A stretch of 64,000 nt of DNA from contig NZ_CP157428.1 in the NCBI RefSeq assembly GCF_041021895.1, forward strand, positions 992,001 to 1,056,000, given 5' to 3'. The position numbers and the translations under genes are program-made. Position 1 is the stretch's first letter, and each line of letters begins with the position of its first letter. The DNA comes from Acinetobacter sp. XH1741. GTDB lineage: Bacteria > Pseudomonadota > Gammaproteobacteria > Pseudomonadales > Moraxellaceae. Of this stretch, positions 9,168-17,553 are shown one piece after another. The notes below the pieces were generated by a model. That model saw only the letters and a program-made list of their open reading frames with translations, made no database searches and had not been told where the DNA came from.

Positions 9168-10523
9168 TTAATGTTTTTGCTTGTGAGTTTGTTGCTGTGC
9201 TTGTAACTGCTGTTGTAACTCTGCCAAACGTGCATTCAAAAGTTGAATACGTTGGTCTTTTAAACTTAAAGTTTGATTTAGTTTGGTTACATTCCTTTGT
9301 AATGTAACGGTTTTTTCTCGCGTTGTCATAACTTTTACTGCTAACTCAGTATTGTTTTGACCTTGTTGTGTGCTCTTTTTTGCACTTCCATGAGTAGAAT
9401 TTTGGCTATTCTCTGCCACGATACTCATTTCAGCTTGTTGTAAACGATATTTTGCTTTGCCAGAAGCAGCTTTGGCTGTACTCACATCCCCTGATTTAGG
9501 TTTTGTATGTGAATTTTTAGCTGAGTGGGTAGGTGTTAAGTTTAGTGCAATTCCTTGACGTAAACGGTTTACATTACCTTGAATAAATGCATGTTGATTT
9601 TGAGACTGTATATCTCGCATGACTTTAGCAACAGGCTGTTTGGTCTGGGCTGCTATACGGTTGGCAATACTCCATAAAGACTCATTACGCTGTACAACAT
9701 ATTTGCCGGTAGGTGCTGGGCCTTTATAACTACTGATTTTTTGCTTTTTCGGTGTATTTTTACTTAATACATTTTTTGGTTGGACAGGCTTCGGTTGAGC
9801 GACTTTTTTAGCTGTCGCTATTTCATTTTCTCTGTTTTGTTGAGTGTCGCTCGATAGTTGTTTTTCTGAAGGTGGTACAGAGGTAATTGCTGTTGTTGAT
9901 TGTGCTGTCTGAGAGGACGTTGTTGCCGTAACTGGAGTTGTAGGGGCAGAGCTATTTAACGCTGGAGCTGTTCCAGCGCTAATATTTAGATTGTGTTCAC
10001 TCGTTTTAGCCTCTGTTACAGGTGTTGACGGCTCAGCAGAAGTATATTGAGTGCTTTCTGGTAAATTTAATGCAATATCTTTTTCATTCACAATAAATTG
10101 TGGTGAAAGTGGACTCTCATTAGGGGGAGCCTTTTTTATAGATGATGGCTTTATAACGGTTTTAATGTGTTGAAGATGAGTTGCGTTTCCTTCACTTACT
10201 TTTACGACAATGTTTAGTTCAGGATCAATAATAGGACGAGATGAGGTAATCACAATAACACCCGTACCCTGACCATTTTGTCGTGTATAGAAATTTAAGT
10301 TACCAGGAGGTTGATGTGTTACGCCTAAACTATTTAGATCATCTTGAGTAGCTAAACTGACTTGTAATGGAGTATTAGGATCGGCTTGCTGGAAATTCAT
10401 TTCAGCGTAAAGCAGCTCACCAGGCGCAGATTGAATTTGAATAGGATCTAATGTAATCGCATAAACAGAAGGCGAAGACATAATGGTGAAAATGGCAATT
10501 TTTAATTTGTTATATGCAGTCAT
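9168..10523 (-). CDS. fimV: FimV N-terminal-half protein with LysM domain
   Basis: The 451-residue protein has a signal peptide ending near VYAITLDPI and a FimV N-terminal domain (about residues 22-130, with SAPGELLYAEMNFQ). A Thr/Ser/Pro-rich linker and a LysM peptidoglycan-binding motif (YVVQRNESLWSIANRI, about 276-291) follow. A C-terminal coiled coil runs to the end (TLQRNVTKLNQTLSLKDQ onward). There is no transmembrane helix after the linker, unlike full-length FimV. Position between asd and truA is the classical fimV locus. It should act in the periplasm with the product of the next gene. Confidence 0.8.
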   Translation of the reverse strand: MTAYNKLKIAIFTIMSSPSVYAITLDPIQIQSAPGELLYAEMNFQQADPNTPLQVSLATQDDLNSLGVTHQPPGNLNFYTRQNGQGTGVIVITSSRPIIDPELNIVVKVSEGNATHLQHIKTVIKPSSIKKAPPNESPLSPQFIVNEKDIALNLPESTQYTSAEPSTPVTEAKTSEHNLNISAGTAPALNSSAPTTPVTATTSSQTAQSTTAITSVPPSEKQLSSDTQQNRENEIATAKKVAQPKPVQPKNVLSKNTPKKQKISSYKGPAPTGKYVVQRNESLWSIANRIAAQTKQPVAKVMRDIQSQNQHAFIQGNVNRLRQGIALNLTPTHSAKNSHTKPKSGDVSTAKAASGKAKYRLQQAEMSIVAENSQNSTHGSAKKSTQQGQNNTELAVKVMTTREKTVTLQRNVTKLNQTLSLKDQRIQLLNARLAELQQQLQAQQQTHKQKH

Positions 10524-10615
10524 CTCAATCCATGACCTGATCAGTCGTAAAGTCGTTCAAAATTATACAATAATGAAATGTAAATAAATTGTTAATTTTT
10601 CACAAACCAGTTACG

Positions 10616-10645
10616 AAAAAGCCGATCAAATGTGATCGGCTTTTT
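10616..10645. terminator. terminator downstream of asd
   Basis: The inverted repeat GCCGATC/GATCGGC is flanked by A- and T-runs. Read on the minus strand it ends the asd transcript before the fimV genes. Confidence 0.85.
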
Positions 10646-10671
10646 ATTTTGACTGAATGATTCAGATCAAA

Positions 10672-11790
10672 TTATGCGCTTTTGTATTCTACTAAAATAC
10701 GTAGCATACGACGTAAAGGTTCAGCAGCACCCCAAAGTAGCTGATCGCCTACTGTGAATGCACCGAGATACTCTTTACCCATATTGAGTTTACGTAAACG
10801 GCCTACAGGTACAGTTAATGTACCAGTCACAGCTACAGGTGTAAGATCAGTCATTGATGCTTCACGTGTATTTGGTACAACTTTAGCCCACTGGTTTGAG
10901 TTACGAATCATGTCTTCGATTTCATCAAGCGGCACATCTTTTTTCAATTTGATGGTTAATGCTTGAGAGTGACAACGCATCGCACCGATACGGACACAGT
11001 GACCATCGATAGGAACGATTTGTGAGTTACCTAAAATTTTGTTGGTTTCAACTTGACCTTTCCACTCTTCTTTAGATTGACCGCTTTCAAGCTGTTTATC
11101 AATATAAGGAATCAATGAACCAGCAAGTGGCACACCGAAGTTCGCAGATGGGAAACCTTCACCACGTTGTAATTCAGCAACTTGACGGTCAATATCAAGA
11201 ATTGCAGATTTAGGATCATCTAACAACGTCTTGGTATTGTTATATAAATACCCCATACCTGTTAACAACTCACGCATGTTTTGTGCGCCAGCGCCTGATG
11301 CTGCCTGATAAGTCATTGCAGTCATCCACTCAACCAAATTATTTTGGAAAAGTGCACCAACACCCATCAACATCAGTGATACGGTACAGTTACCACCAAC
11401 GAAAGTTTTAGTACCTTTCGCTAAACCGTCTTTAATCACGTTAAGGTTAACTGGATCAAGAACGATGATTGCATCATCAGACATACGTAAAGTAGATGCT
11501 GCATCAATCCAGTAGCCATCCCAACCAGTTGCTTTTAACTGTGGGAAAACTTCAGAGGTGTAGTCACCACCTTGGCAGGTAATAATGACATCCATTTGCT
11601 TCAGACTTTTAATGTCCGTCGCTTCCATAAGTGCTGGGGCAGTCTTACCACCAAATGAAGGAGCTTCACCACCTGCATTACTGGTAGAGAAATAAAATGG
11701 CTCAATATGAGCAAAATCATTCTCTTCAACCATACGTTGCATAAGGACGGAACCGACCATCCCGCGCCAACCGACCAGACCTACTTTCAT
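10672..11790 (-). CDS. asd: aspartate-semialdehyde dehydrogenase
   Basis: Asd reduces aspartyl phosphate to aspartate semialdehyde, the branch point to lysine, diaminopimelate, threonine and methionine. The protein has the N-terminal NADP motif [13 protein letters not shown], the active-site cysteine in [10 protein letters not shown] (near residue 135) and a later [13 protein letters not shown] motif. The open frame extends 17 codons further upstream. The ATG at 11790 gives the standard [10 protein letters not shown] start, a 372-residue enzyme and a GAGG site about 11 bases before it. Confidence 0.97.
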   Translation of the reverse strand: MKVGLVGWRGMVGSVLMQRMVEENDFAHIEPFYFSTSNAGGEAPSFGGKTAPALMEATDIKSLKQMDVIITCQGGDYTSEVFPQLKATGWDGYWIDAASTLRMSDDAIIVLDPVNLNVIKDGLAKGTKTFVGGNCTVSLMLMGVGALFQNNLVEWMTAMTYQAASGAGAQNMRELLTGMGYLYNNTKTLLDDPKSAILDIDRQVAELQRGEGFPSANFGVPLAGSLIPYIDKQLESGQSKEEWKGQVETNKILGNSQIVPIDGHCVRIGAMRCHSQALTIKLKKDVPLDEIEDMIRNSNQWAKVVPNTREASMTDLTPVAVTGTLTVPVGRLRKLNMGKEYLGAFTVGDQLLWGAAEPLRRMLRILVEYKSA

Positions 11791-11977
11791 GTCATTTTGC
11801 CTCGGTGCGTTAAAATTGTTAGGGGGAGTTGAGTGTATCAAAAGTGCTCACAACTGCAAGCTTTACAGAAACAAAACAGCAATTTTATTGAGTAGAATAT
11901 CTTGTTTATGTTACATACAAAATTGATAAAGATGACGAAAATATTAAAAAACAAGTCATCTTAAAAGAGTAATTTCA

Positions 11978-13099
11978 ATGATTTATATCGAAGTTCTATC
12001 TGTAGTGGTGATTTGGTTGACTTTCTGGTCACTTATCCCTCGTGATGAGTGGTGGTTTAGAGGGGCTGATTTTCCAAGGTTACAAATTCTATTTATTGGC
12101 TTAATTGTTTTCATTGGCATGTTGTTTTGGCCGACTGAATGGAATGTATGGCGCGAGATTTTGCTTGCGGTACTCATCGCGGCCATTGCTTATCAGCTTA
12201 AAATGGTTTTGCCCTATACCTTATTTTGGAAAAAGCAGGTTAAAAAGGTCAAACAGCAGCAATTAGATCCTCAAAAGCAAATATCACTTATTGTTTCTAA
12301 TGTGCTGACGCCTAACGATAAATATCACTTGCTTATTGAACATGTTCAGTCGTTAAAACCTGATTTGTTGCTGACGCTAGAAAGTGATAAGACTTGGGAA
12401 AATGCATTAAAAGAAATTGAAGAAGATTATCCTTACCGTGTACCGGTACCCTTAGATAATTTATATGGAATGCATTTATATAGCCGGTTACCGCTTAAAA
12501 ATACTGAAGTTAAATTCATTTTAAGTAATGAAATTCCTTCTATTCATACCACGGTAATTTTACGTTCCGGCATGCCAGTTCAGCTTTATTGTTTGCATCC
12601 TAAACCACCTAGTCCAACTGAAGCTAAAGATTCAACCCTACGTGATGCAGAGCTTTTAATTGTTGGTGATCAAATTAAAGACTTAGATGAAAGTTGTATT
12701 GTGATGGGTGATTTAAATGATGTCGCATGGTCACGCACAACTCGTTTATTTCAACGTATTAGTGGTTTACTCGATCCTCGCGTTGGGCGGCATTTTATTA
12801 ATACTTTTCATGCAGACTATTCGTTATTACGTTGGTCACTCGACCATATCTTTCATAGCACTGACTTTGGTTTGATTAAAATGCAGCGCTTATCTCATAT
12901 TGGATCAGACCATTTTCCTGTTTATGTCGTTTTACAGACAGGTAGAATATTTGAACAAATCCAAGAAGAAGTAGAGCAGACTCAAGAGGATGAAGAAGAA
13001 GCTCAAGCAGCGATACAAGATGGCATCGCTAAAGCTGAAAAGGAAGAAAAAACTGTGACTGATGAAATTGCAGAACCTTACAAAGGAAAAAGTATATGA
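11978..13099 (+). CDS. membrane-anchored endonuclease/exonuclease/phosphatase family protein
   Basis: The 373-residue protein has two or three N-terminal transmembrane segments (about residues 1-75) and then an EEP-fold catalytic domain (about 100-320). The domain shows the expected acidic and histidine motifs: LLTLESD, MGDLND, WSLDHIF and GSDHFPV. The last 45 residues are a glutamate-rich charged tail. Relatives cleave phosphodiesters or phosphate esters; the actual substrate is unknown. It stands alone. Its stop lies only 8 bp from the GacA-like box that precedes the candidate small RNA. Confidence 0.8.
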   Translation: MIYIEVLSVVVIWLTFWSLIPRDEWWFRGADFPRLQILFIGLIVFIGMLFWPTEWNVWREILLAVLIAAIAYQLKMVLPYTLFWKKQVKKVKQQQLDPQKQISLIVSNVLTPNDKYHLLIEHVQSLKPDLLLTLESDKTWENALKEIEEDYPYRVPVPLDNLYGMHLYSRLPLKNTEVKFILSNEIPSIHTTVILRSGMPVQLYCLHPKPPSPTEAKDSTLRDAELLIVGDQIKDLDESCIVMGDLNDVAWSRTTRLFQRISGLLDPRVGRHFINTFHADYSLLRWSLDHIFHSTDFGLIKMQRLSHIGSDHFPVYVVLQTGRIFEQIQEEVEQTQEDEEEAQAAIQDGIAKAEKEEKTVTDEIAEPYKGKSI

Positions 13100-13107
13100 A
13101 AGAAAGT

Positions 13108-13125
13108 TGTAAGCAATAACGTACA
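13108..13125 (+). promoter_or_regulatory. GacA-type upstream activating sequence
   Basis: The 18-bp sequence TGTAAGCAATAACGTACA matches the palindrome TGTAAG-N6-CTTACA known from GacA-controlled rsm promoters of Pseudomonas at 11 of 12 defined positions. It is centred about 65 bp upstream of the start predicted from a TATTCT -10 at 13170-13175. That is the usual distance for such sites. Confidence 0.7.
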
Positions 13126-13181
13126 AAGATTTGAGTCTAGGGCGAATAGGCAGGGGACGTTAAAGCTCGTATTCTACATTC

Positions 13182-13354
13182 ATCGGCACACGGAAGCGGG
13201 AATGGAAAATCCCAAGTAAGGATGCACTAAGCTGATATGGAACGACATCACGGATAAGATGTTAGAACGGAAGCGATAAAAAGAATTATATACCCTGAAA
13301 GCACAACCTCATTTACCCGAGTTTTGCAGGACGCAGAACTCGGGTTGATATTTT
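13182..13354 (+). ncRNA. candidate Rsm/CsrB-type CsrA-sequestering small RNA
   Basis: I predict a transcript of about 170 nt. Eight GGA motifs lie between 13192 and 13331. Three sit in clear hairpin loops: GGGA/TCCC with loop ATGGAAAA (13198-13213), GACATC/GATGTT with loop ACGGATAA (13244-13263), and the terminator stem (13315-13345, 13 bp) with loop AGGAC. Others (around 13193, 13220, 13239 and 13269) look single-stranded. The terminator stem is followed by a T-rich stretch. No convincing reading frame exists. Repeated ANGGA in loops plus a GacA box is the hallmark of RsmX/Y/Z and CsrB RNAs, which titrate CsrA/RsmA. Ends are estimates. Confidence 0.7.
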
Positions 13355-13574
13355 CTAAATACCTCATTTAATTTATTGTAAATAAAAGAAATATTGTTAA
13401 GCTAAATTTAATTTTAAAATCTATTTAATAATAAGTAGTAGTCCATGAATTTCTTAATATATCTAGGCAATTTTCGATGAAAATAGATACAAAAAACTTT
13501 TTTGATAAGTTTTTGTTTTTATAGATTATTGAAGAATAAATATATGCTTTGATCTAATTAGACATAAATTGGGC

Positions 13575-13602
13575 TTGTTTAATTGGCAAATCTCAATAGA
13601 AT
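13575..13602 (+). promoter_or_regulatory. probable promoter of gltP
   Basis: A -35 TTGTTT (13575-13580) and -10 TAGAAT (13597-13602) are spaced 16 bp. A start near 13609 would give gltP a leader of about 180 nt. The 220 bp between the small RNA and this site are very AT-rich and hold nothing I can name. Confidence 0.5.
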
Positions 13603-13605
13603 GTG

Positions 13606-13664
13606 CCGATCGTTGACATGTTGGATCGTCAGCAGGCATTGTTGTTTACTTCGCCGGATCGGCG
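13606..13664 (+). other. structured, GC-rich segment in the gltP leader
   Basis: The segment stands out from its AT-rich surroundings. CGATC (13607-13611) can pair with GATCG (13624-13628), CGCCG with CGGCG (13652-13664, loop GAT), or CCGATC with GATCGG (13606-13611 with 13657-13662). The last pairing excludes the other two. GGA occurs in TTGGATCG and CCGGATCG. A 23-codon open frame (13618-13689) crosses it but has no ribosome site and uses tandem CGG codons. I therefore treat the region as RNA or operator structure. Confidence 0.4.
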
Positions 13665-13789
13665 GGTTGTGATTTGCTTGTGTATTTAAATTTCTGTTTG
13701 GAAATTACTGCACATATTGAGGTTTCACTCTAAGAAAGTGTTCTTCTCCCTCTCATATTTGATACTTTGCGGTGCATAAGGATTGTCTT

Positions 13790-15076
13790 ATGAAGAATTT
13801 TAAATTTAGCCTTGCGTGGCAAATTTTAATTGCTTTAATCCTAGGGATAGTTGTCGGGGCTGTTTTACATAATCAGCCTGAGATCAAAGATAGTATTGTA
13901 AATAACGTTCTTACTCCATTAGGTAAGATCTTTATTAGCCTGATCAAAATGATTGTTATTCCAATCGTTTTCTCTACATTGATTTTAGGTATTGCTGGTG
14001 TTGGCAGTACAAAAAGTCTAGGGCGTCTTGGTTTTAAAACCATTCTCTATTTTGAAATTATTACTACTATTGCTATTTTGGTTGGCTTGGTTGCAGCGAA
14101 TATCTTCCATCCAGGTTCAGGCATTGATATGTCTCAACTGGTTCAAACTGATATTTCTCAATATAAGCATACTACTGAAGAAGTTCAGTCACAGTCTCAT
14201 GGCATCGTGCAAACTATATTATCGCTTATCCCAACGAACATTATTAGTTCGATGGCGCATGGCGAAATGTTGCCAGTGATTTTCTTTGCTGTGCTTTTTG
14301 GTATTGGTTTATCTTCATTACCAGCAGCTACTAAAGATCCATTATTAAACGTATTTCATGCCGTATCGGAAACAATGTTCCGTGTGACGCACATCATCAT
14401 GAAATATGCGCCAGTGGGTGTGTTTGGCTTAATCGCTGTAACTGTTGCAAACTTCGGTTTTGCTTCACTTATTCCATTAGGTAAATTAGTTGTATTGGTT
14501 TACGGTGCAATTTTATTCTTTGCTATAGTGGTACTTGGTTTAACTGCAAAAATGTTCAGCATCAATATCTTTACTTTGTTTAAGATTTTGAAAGATGAAT
14601 TGATCTTGGCATATTCGACTGCAAGTTCAGAAACAGTTTTACCGCGTATTATGCAAAAAATGGAAGCTTACGGTGCGCCAAAAGCGATTTCTAGTTTTGT
14701 AATTCCAACAGGTTACTCATTTAACCTTGATGGTTCTACGCTTTACCAAAGTATTGCAGCAATCTTTATTGCACAGCTTTACGGTATTGAAATGTCAATT
14801 AGCCAACAAGTTATTTTGGTTATCACATTAATGATTACTTCAAAAGGTATCGCAGGTGTTCCTGGCGTATCATTCGTTGTGTTATTAGCGACATTAGGTA
14901 GTGTTGGTATTCCTGTAGAAGGCTTGGCATTTATTGCTGGTGTTGACCGTATCATGGATATGGCTCGTACTGCGTTGAACGTGGTAGGTAACGCTCTTGC
15001 TGTACTTGTAATCAGTAAATGGGAAAAACAATACGACTCTGAAAAAGCTGCCGCTTATGAAGCATCTCTTAAATAA
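13790..15076 (+). CDS. gltP: glutamate/aspartate:proton symporter (DAACS family)
   Basis: This inner-membrane carrier imports glutamate and aspartate with protons. The 428-residue protein has the dicarboxylate/amino acid:cation symporter fold with about eight membrane helices. It shows the serine-rich SSETVLPRIM motif, the substrate-loop motif FNLDGSTLY and GVPGVSFVV in the last third. A GTG at 13772 is in frame. The ATG at 13790 with AAGGA 7 bases upstream gives the usual MKNFKFSLAWQ start. The unusually long upstream region carries its own promoter and structured leader. Confidence 0.92.
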   Translation: MKNFKFSLAWQILIALILGIVVGAVLHNQPEIKDSIVNNVLTPLGKIFISLIKMIVIPIVFSTLILGIAGVGSTKSLGRLGFKTILYFEIITTIAILVGLVAANIFHPGSGIDMSQLVQTDISQYKHTTEEVQSQSHGIVQTILSLIPTNIISSMAHGEMLPVIFFAVLFGIGLSSLPAATKDPLLNVFHAVSETMFRVTHIIMKYAPVGVFGLIAVTVANFGFASLIPLGKLVVLVYGAILFFAIVVLGLTAKMFSINIFTLFKILKDELILAYSTASSETVLPRIMQKMEAYGAPKAISSFVIPTGYSFNLDGSTLYQSIAAIFIAQLYGIEMSISQQVILVITLMITSKGIAGVPGVSFVVLLATLGSVGIPVEGLAFIAGVDRIMDMARTALNVVGNALAVLVISKWEKQYDSEKAAAYEASLK

Positions 15077-15095
15077 GAGAGAAGTTTTTAGTCGT

Positions 15096-15126
15096 AAAAA
15101 AACCCGCGATCATCGCGGGTTTTTTA
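15096..15126 (+). terminator. terminator after gltP
   Basis: The stem ACCCGCGAT/ATCGCGGGT is flanked by A- and T-runs. It can also serve the convergent lpsB gene. Confidence 0.88.
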
Positions 15127-15131
15127 TTGGG

Positions 15132-16232
15132 TTATTTCAAAACACTTTGATAAAGCTCAAGCGTTTGGTTACACATATCTTTTAAGCTGAACATGGTCAC
15201 AGGAGCAACTGTTTGAGGTTGTTCAATATGCTGCTTTACCGTTTCTATTAAGGCTTTTTGGTTGTCTACTTCAATAAGCCCTTGTGGATAGACGTTAGAT
15301 AAAATCTCGGCAACACCTCCACGGTTCCAGCCAATCACTGGCGTACCCACTGAGAGCGCTTCTAACGCTGTTCTACCGAATGTTTCTGCTTGATTGGATA
15401 GAGATAGCACAATATCGCTAAAAGCCAGCCATTCGCGTATATCTGAGCGATGGCCTACAAACGTTATTTTATCAGCAAGTCCTTTGTTTTGAATGGTACT
15501 TTGTAATTCATTTAAGTAGGCTTGTTTTTTTGCATCGGCACCACCCACAACAACGGCATGCAATTGAGGATATTGCGATTGTAGCTGCTGCATGAGTTCA
15601 ATTAAGCTTTCATGCCCTTTTAAACGGGTAATACGACCAGGTAGGCATAGTAAAAATTTATTTTCGAGTTCAGGAAAGTCATTAAAAACTTGATTAAACC
15701 ACTGTGCTGACGGTTGGTAGTTATGGGGGAAAGCAACTGGATCAATGCCTCGATAAATCCGGACAATATCTTGTGGTGGACAATTTTTATAATGGTCAGT
15801 AATGTATTTAACCACGCTATCAGAAACAGCAATCACTTTTTCGGCCTGAGTCATAATTGCACTATAGCGATTGACTGAATAGAAACCATGTACCGTGCTA
15901 ATGAGGTGAGGGCGCTTATGTGCTGGTATTCCTTTTAAGGCAAAATGGGTAAGCCAAGCTGGCACACGTGAGCGCACATGAACAATATCGGGTTGATGCT
16001 GCTCAATTAACTGACGTAAAGGGCGAATTTGCCACAAGCTCGATAAAGACTTTTTATGAATCGGTAGTGTTAAGTGCTTAGAGCCTTCAGCTTCGAGCTG
16101 TGAGACCAAACGCCCGCCGTTAGATACAACTAAAGACTGATGGCCTTGTGCAACGAGTGCACGTGCAATTTCCAGTGTGCCGCGCTCTACGCCACCGCTA
16201 TTGAGTTCTGGGAGAAGTTGCATCACTTTCAT
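15132..16232 (-). CDS. lpsB: LOS core glycosyltransferase (GT4 family)
   Basis: The 366-residue enzyme has a GT-B fold of family 4. An N-terminal acceptor domain contains the GGVERGTLEIA motif. A C-terminal donor domain has GRITRLKGHESLIE and the E-x7-E motif in AETFGRTALEALSVGTPVIGW (around residues 275-295). It matches the LpsB protein known from A. baumannii, which adds a sugar to the lipooligosaccharide core and affects surface hydrophobicity and colistin response. A lipid A acyltransferase gene lies upstream on the same strand, 266 bp away. The gene name rests on recalled family knowledge, not on a search. Confidence 0.8.
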   Translation of the reverse strand: MKVMQLLPELNSGGVERGTLEIARALVAQGHQSLVVSNGGRLVSQLEAEGSKHLTLPIHKKSLSSLWQIRPLRQLIEQHQPDIVHVRSRVPAWLTHFALKGIPAHKRPHLISTVHGFYSVNRYSAIMTQAEKVIAVSDSVVKYITDHYKNCPPQDIVRIYRGIDPVAFPHNYQPSAQWFNQVFNDFPELENKFLLCLPGRITRLKGHESLIELMQQLQSQYPQLHAVVVGGADAKKQAYLNELQSTIQNKGLADKITFVGHRSDIREWLAFSDIVLSLSNQAETFGRTALEALSVGTPVIGWNRGGVAEILSNVYPQGLIEVDNQKALIETVKQHIEQPQTVAPVTMFSLKDMCNQTLELYQSVLK

Positions 16233-16311
16233 TGTTTTTTTGCCTTATACATTCATAAAAGATGGACCATCCACAGATACATCATTTCAAACTAAATCAT
16301 TATCCGGAATT

Positions 16312-16435
16312 TACTATCGTGATAGCGACATGGATGTCGCTGTTTCGCTGTGTTACAAGGAAGTAACATCAGCGAAACAAAGGATTTTTGCTTACTTTTT
16401 ATCCTTAAAAAGTAAGGTCTGCCTATTCGATAGTA
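16312..16435 (+). repeat. intergenic three-hairpin element, copy 2 (complete)
   Basis: Terminal inverted repeats TACTATCG and CGATAGTA (16312-16319, 16428-16435) enclose three hairpins. H1 is GCGACA/TGTCGC with loop TGGA (16325-16340). H2 is a 16-bp stem with one bulged T and loop AAGGAA (16341-16379). H3 is CTTACTTTTT/AAAAAGTAAG (16391-16416). Between H2 and H3 lies AAAGGATTTTTG. H2 and the linker align with the copy at 50869-50936, with compensatory changes. It fills most of the gap between lpsB and the acyltransferase gene. Confidence 0.75.
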
Positions 16436-16498
16436 TTTGAATTTCACTTTAAATTGAGGCTGTGCTTACTATCAATTTAAAATTATTGCAGCTTTATC

Positions 16499-17434
16499 TT
16501 AATAGATCTCGTCATATCCCTCAGGACGTGTTTTAAATCGGCGGTGGAACCACATATATTGGGTTGGCGCGATACGAAGCTGATTTTCAATAATCTTATT
16601 CACGCGTGTTGCATCATCAACTTCATCTTCACTTGGCATATTATCCACCGCAGGTTCAATCAAGATGTGATATTTAGGATCCTGTACATCGCCATGACGA
16701 TAAAAATATAAAGGCACAGCAACAGCCTTGGAAATTTTTAATAAACGACGATGCGCGGTTACTGTGGCCGCAGGAACTCCAAAAAATGGTGCCATAACGC
16801 CTTGTTTGAGGCCGAAGTCTTGATCGGGGCTATACCAAATTGCATCGCCATCTTTAAGGTGACGGATTAAGCCACGCATATCATCATGGTCGATCTGTGC
16901 TTTATAAATTGTGCCGCGGCAACGATAAATCAGCATATCGAGTAGTGGGTTGTTTTGAGGGCGATATACCACATCAGGCTCAAAATACTGAGCACAAACA
17001 TAACCACCAGCATCAAGCAAAGTACTGTGAGTTCCCAGTAGTAAAACCCCTTTGCCCTGAGCTTGAGCGTTGGTAATGTGCTCTAGGCCGTCAATCGTGA
17101 CACGGTTTTTAAACCAGTAAGGCTTATACCATGCATTTAATGTCTCAAAAATACCAAGCATCATATCTACAAAAACTTGCTTTGCTTGCTGCTGTACTTT
17201 TTCAGACGACCATTCGGGAAAGCAAACTTCTAAATTACGAATAGTGGTTTTGCGTCGAGATTTTAAATATTTCCAAGCGAGGTTTGCTAACCCATGAGCC
17301 AAACGCCATTGGATTGCCCACGGTAAAATAGCCAAAAGCATGAGGAAAGTAATCGCAATCCATACACCCCAATATTTAGGTAACAAAAAGGACCACTGAA
17401 ACTCACCGGGCGTATAGGGCTGCTTTTGGCTCAT
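16499..17434 (-). CDS. lipid A late acyltransferase (LpxL/LpxM family)
   Basis: This inner-membrane enzyme transfers an acyl chain to lipid A from acyl carrier protein. The 311-residue protein has one N-terminal membrane helix (WIAITFLMLLAILPW) and the catalytic HX4D motif as HSTLLD (about residue 137-142). It also has family blocks such as VVYRPQNNPLLDMLI and IWYSPDQDFG. I cannot decide between LpxL and LpxM from sequence alone. It lies next to lpsB on the same strand, so the locus serves lipooligosaccharide assembly. Confidence 0.88.
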   Translation of the reverse strand: MSQKQPYTPGEFQWSFLLPKYWGVWIAITFLMLLAILPWAIQWRLAHGLANLAWKYLKSRRKTTIRNLEVCFPEWSSEKVQQQAKQVFVDMMLGIFETLNAWYKPYWFKNRVTIDGLEHITNAQAQGKGVLLLGTHSTLLDAGGYVCAQYFEPDVVYRPQNNPLLDMLIYRCRGTIYKAQIDHDDMRGLIRHLKDGDAIWYSPDQDFGLKQGVMAPFFGVPAATVTAHRRLLKISKAVAVPLYFYRHGDVQDPKYHILIEPAVDNMPSEDEVDDATRVNKIIENQLRIAPTQYMWFHRRFKTRPEGYDEIY

Positions 17435-17553
17435 AACGATATAAAAAATTTAAAAAGTTAAAACTGCCAAAAGTGTATCACGAACTGAATTTATCGTCGT
17501 AATACACAGGGGGAAATTGAAGGGTTAGAGTAAAGAAAGAAAAATAAAGTGGG

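Noticed and set aside
13131..13354. RNase P, 6S, SRP or tmRNA at the small RNA locus
   Set aside because: Length, sequence and conserved cores do not fit any of these, and GGA loops plus the GacA box fit an Rsm RNA.
13618..13689. 23-codon frame in the gltP leader (MLDRQQALLF start)
   Set aside because: There is no ribosome site, it has tandem rare CGG codons, and the GC-rich pairing explains the sequence better.
16312..16435. C4-type antisense RNA of phage P1
   Set aside because: Acinetobacter has C4-like small RNAs, but I could not match this repeat to that fold or sequence from memory. A covariance search would decide.
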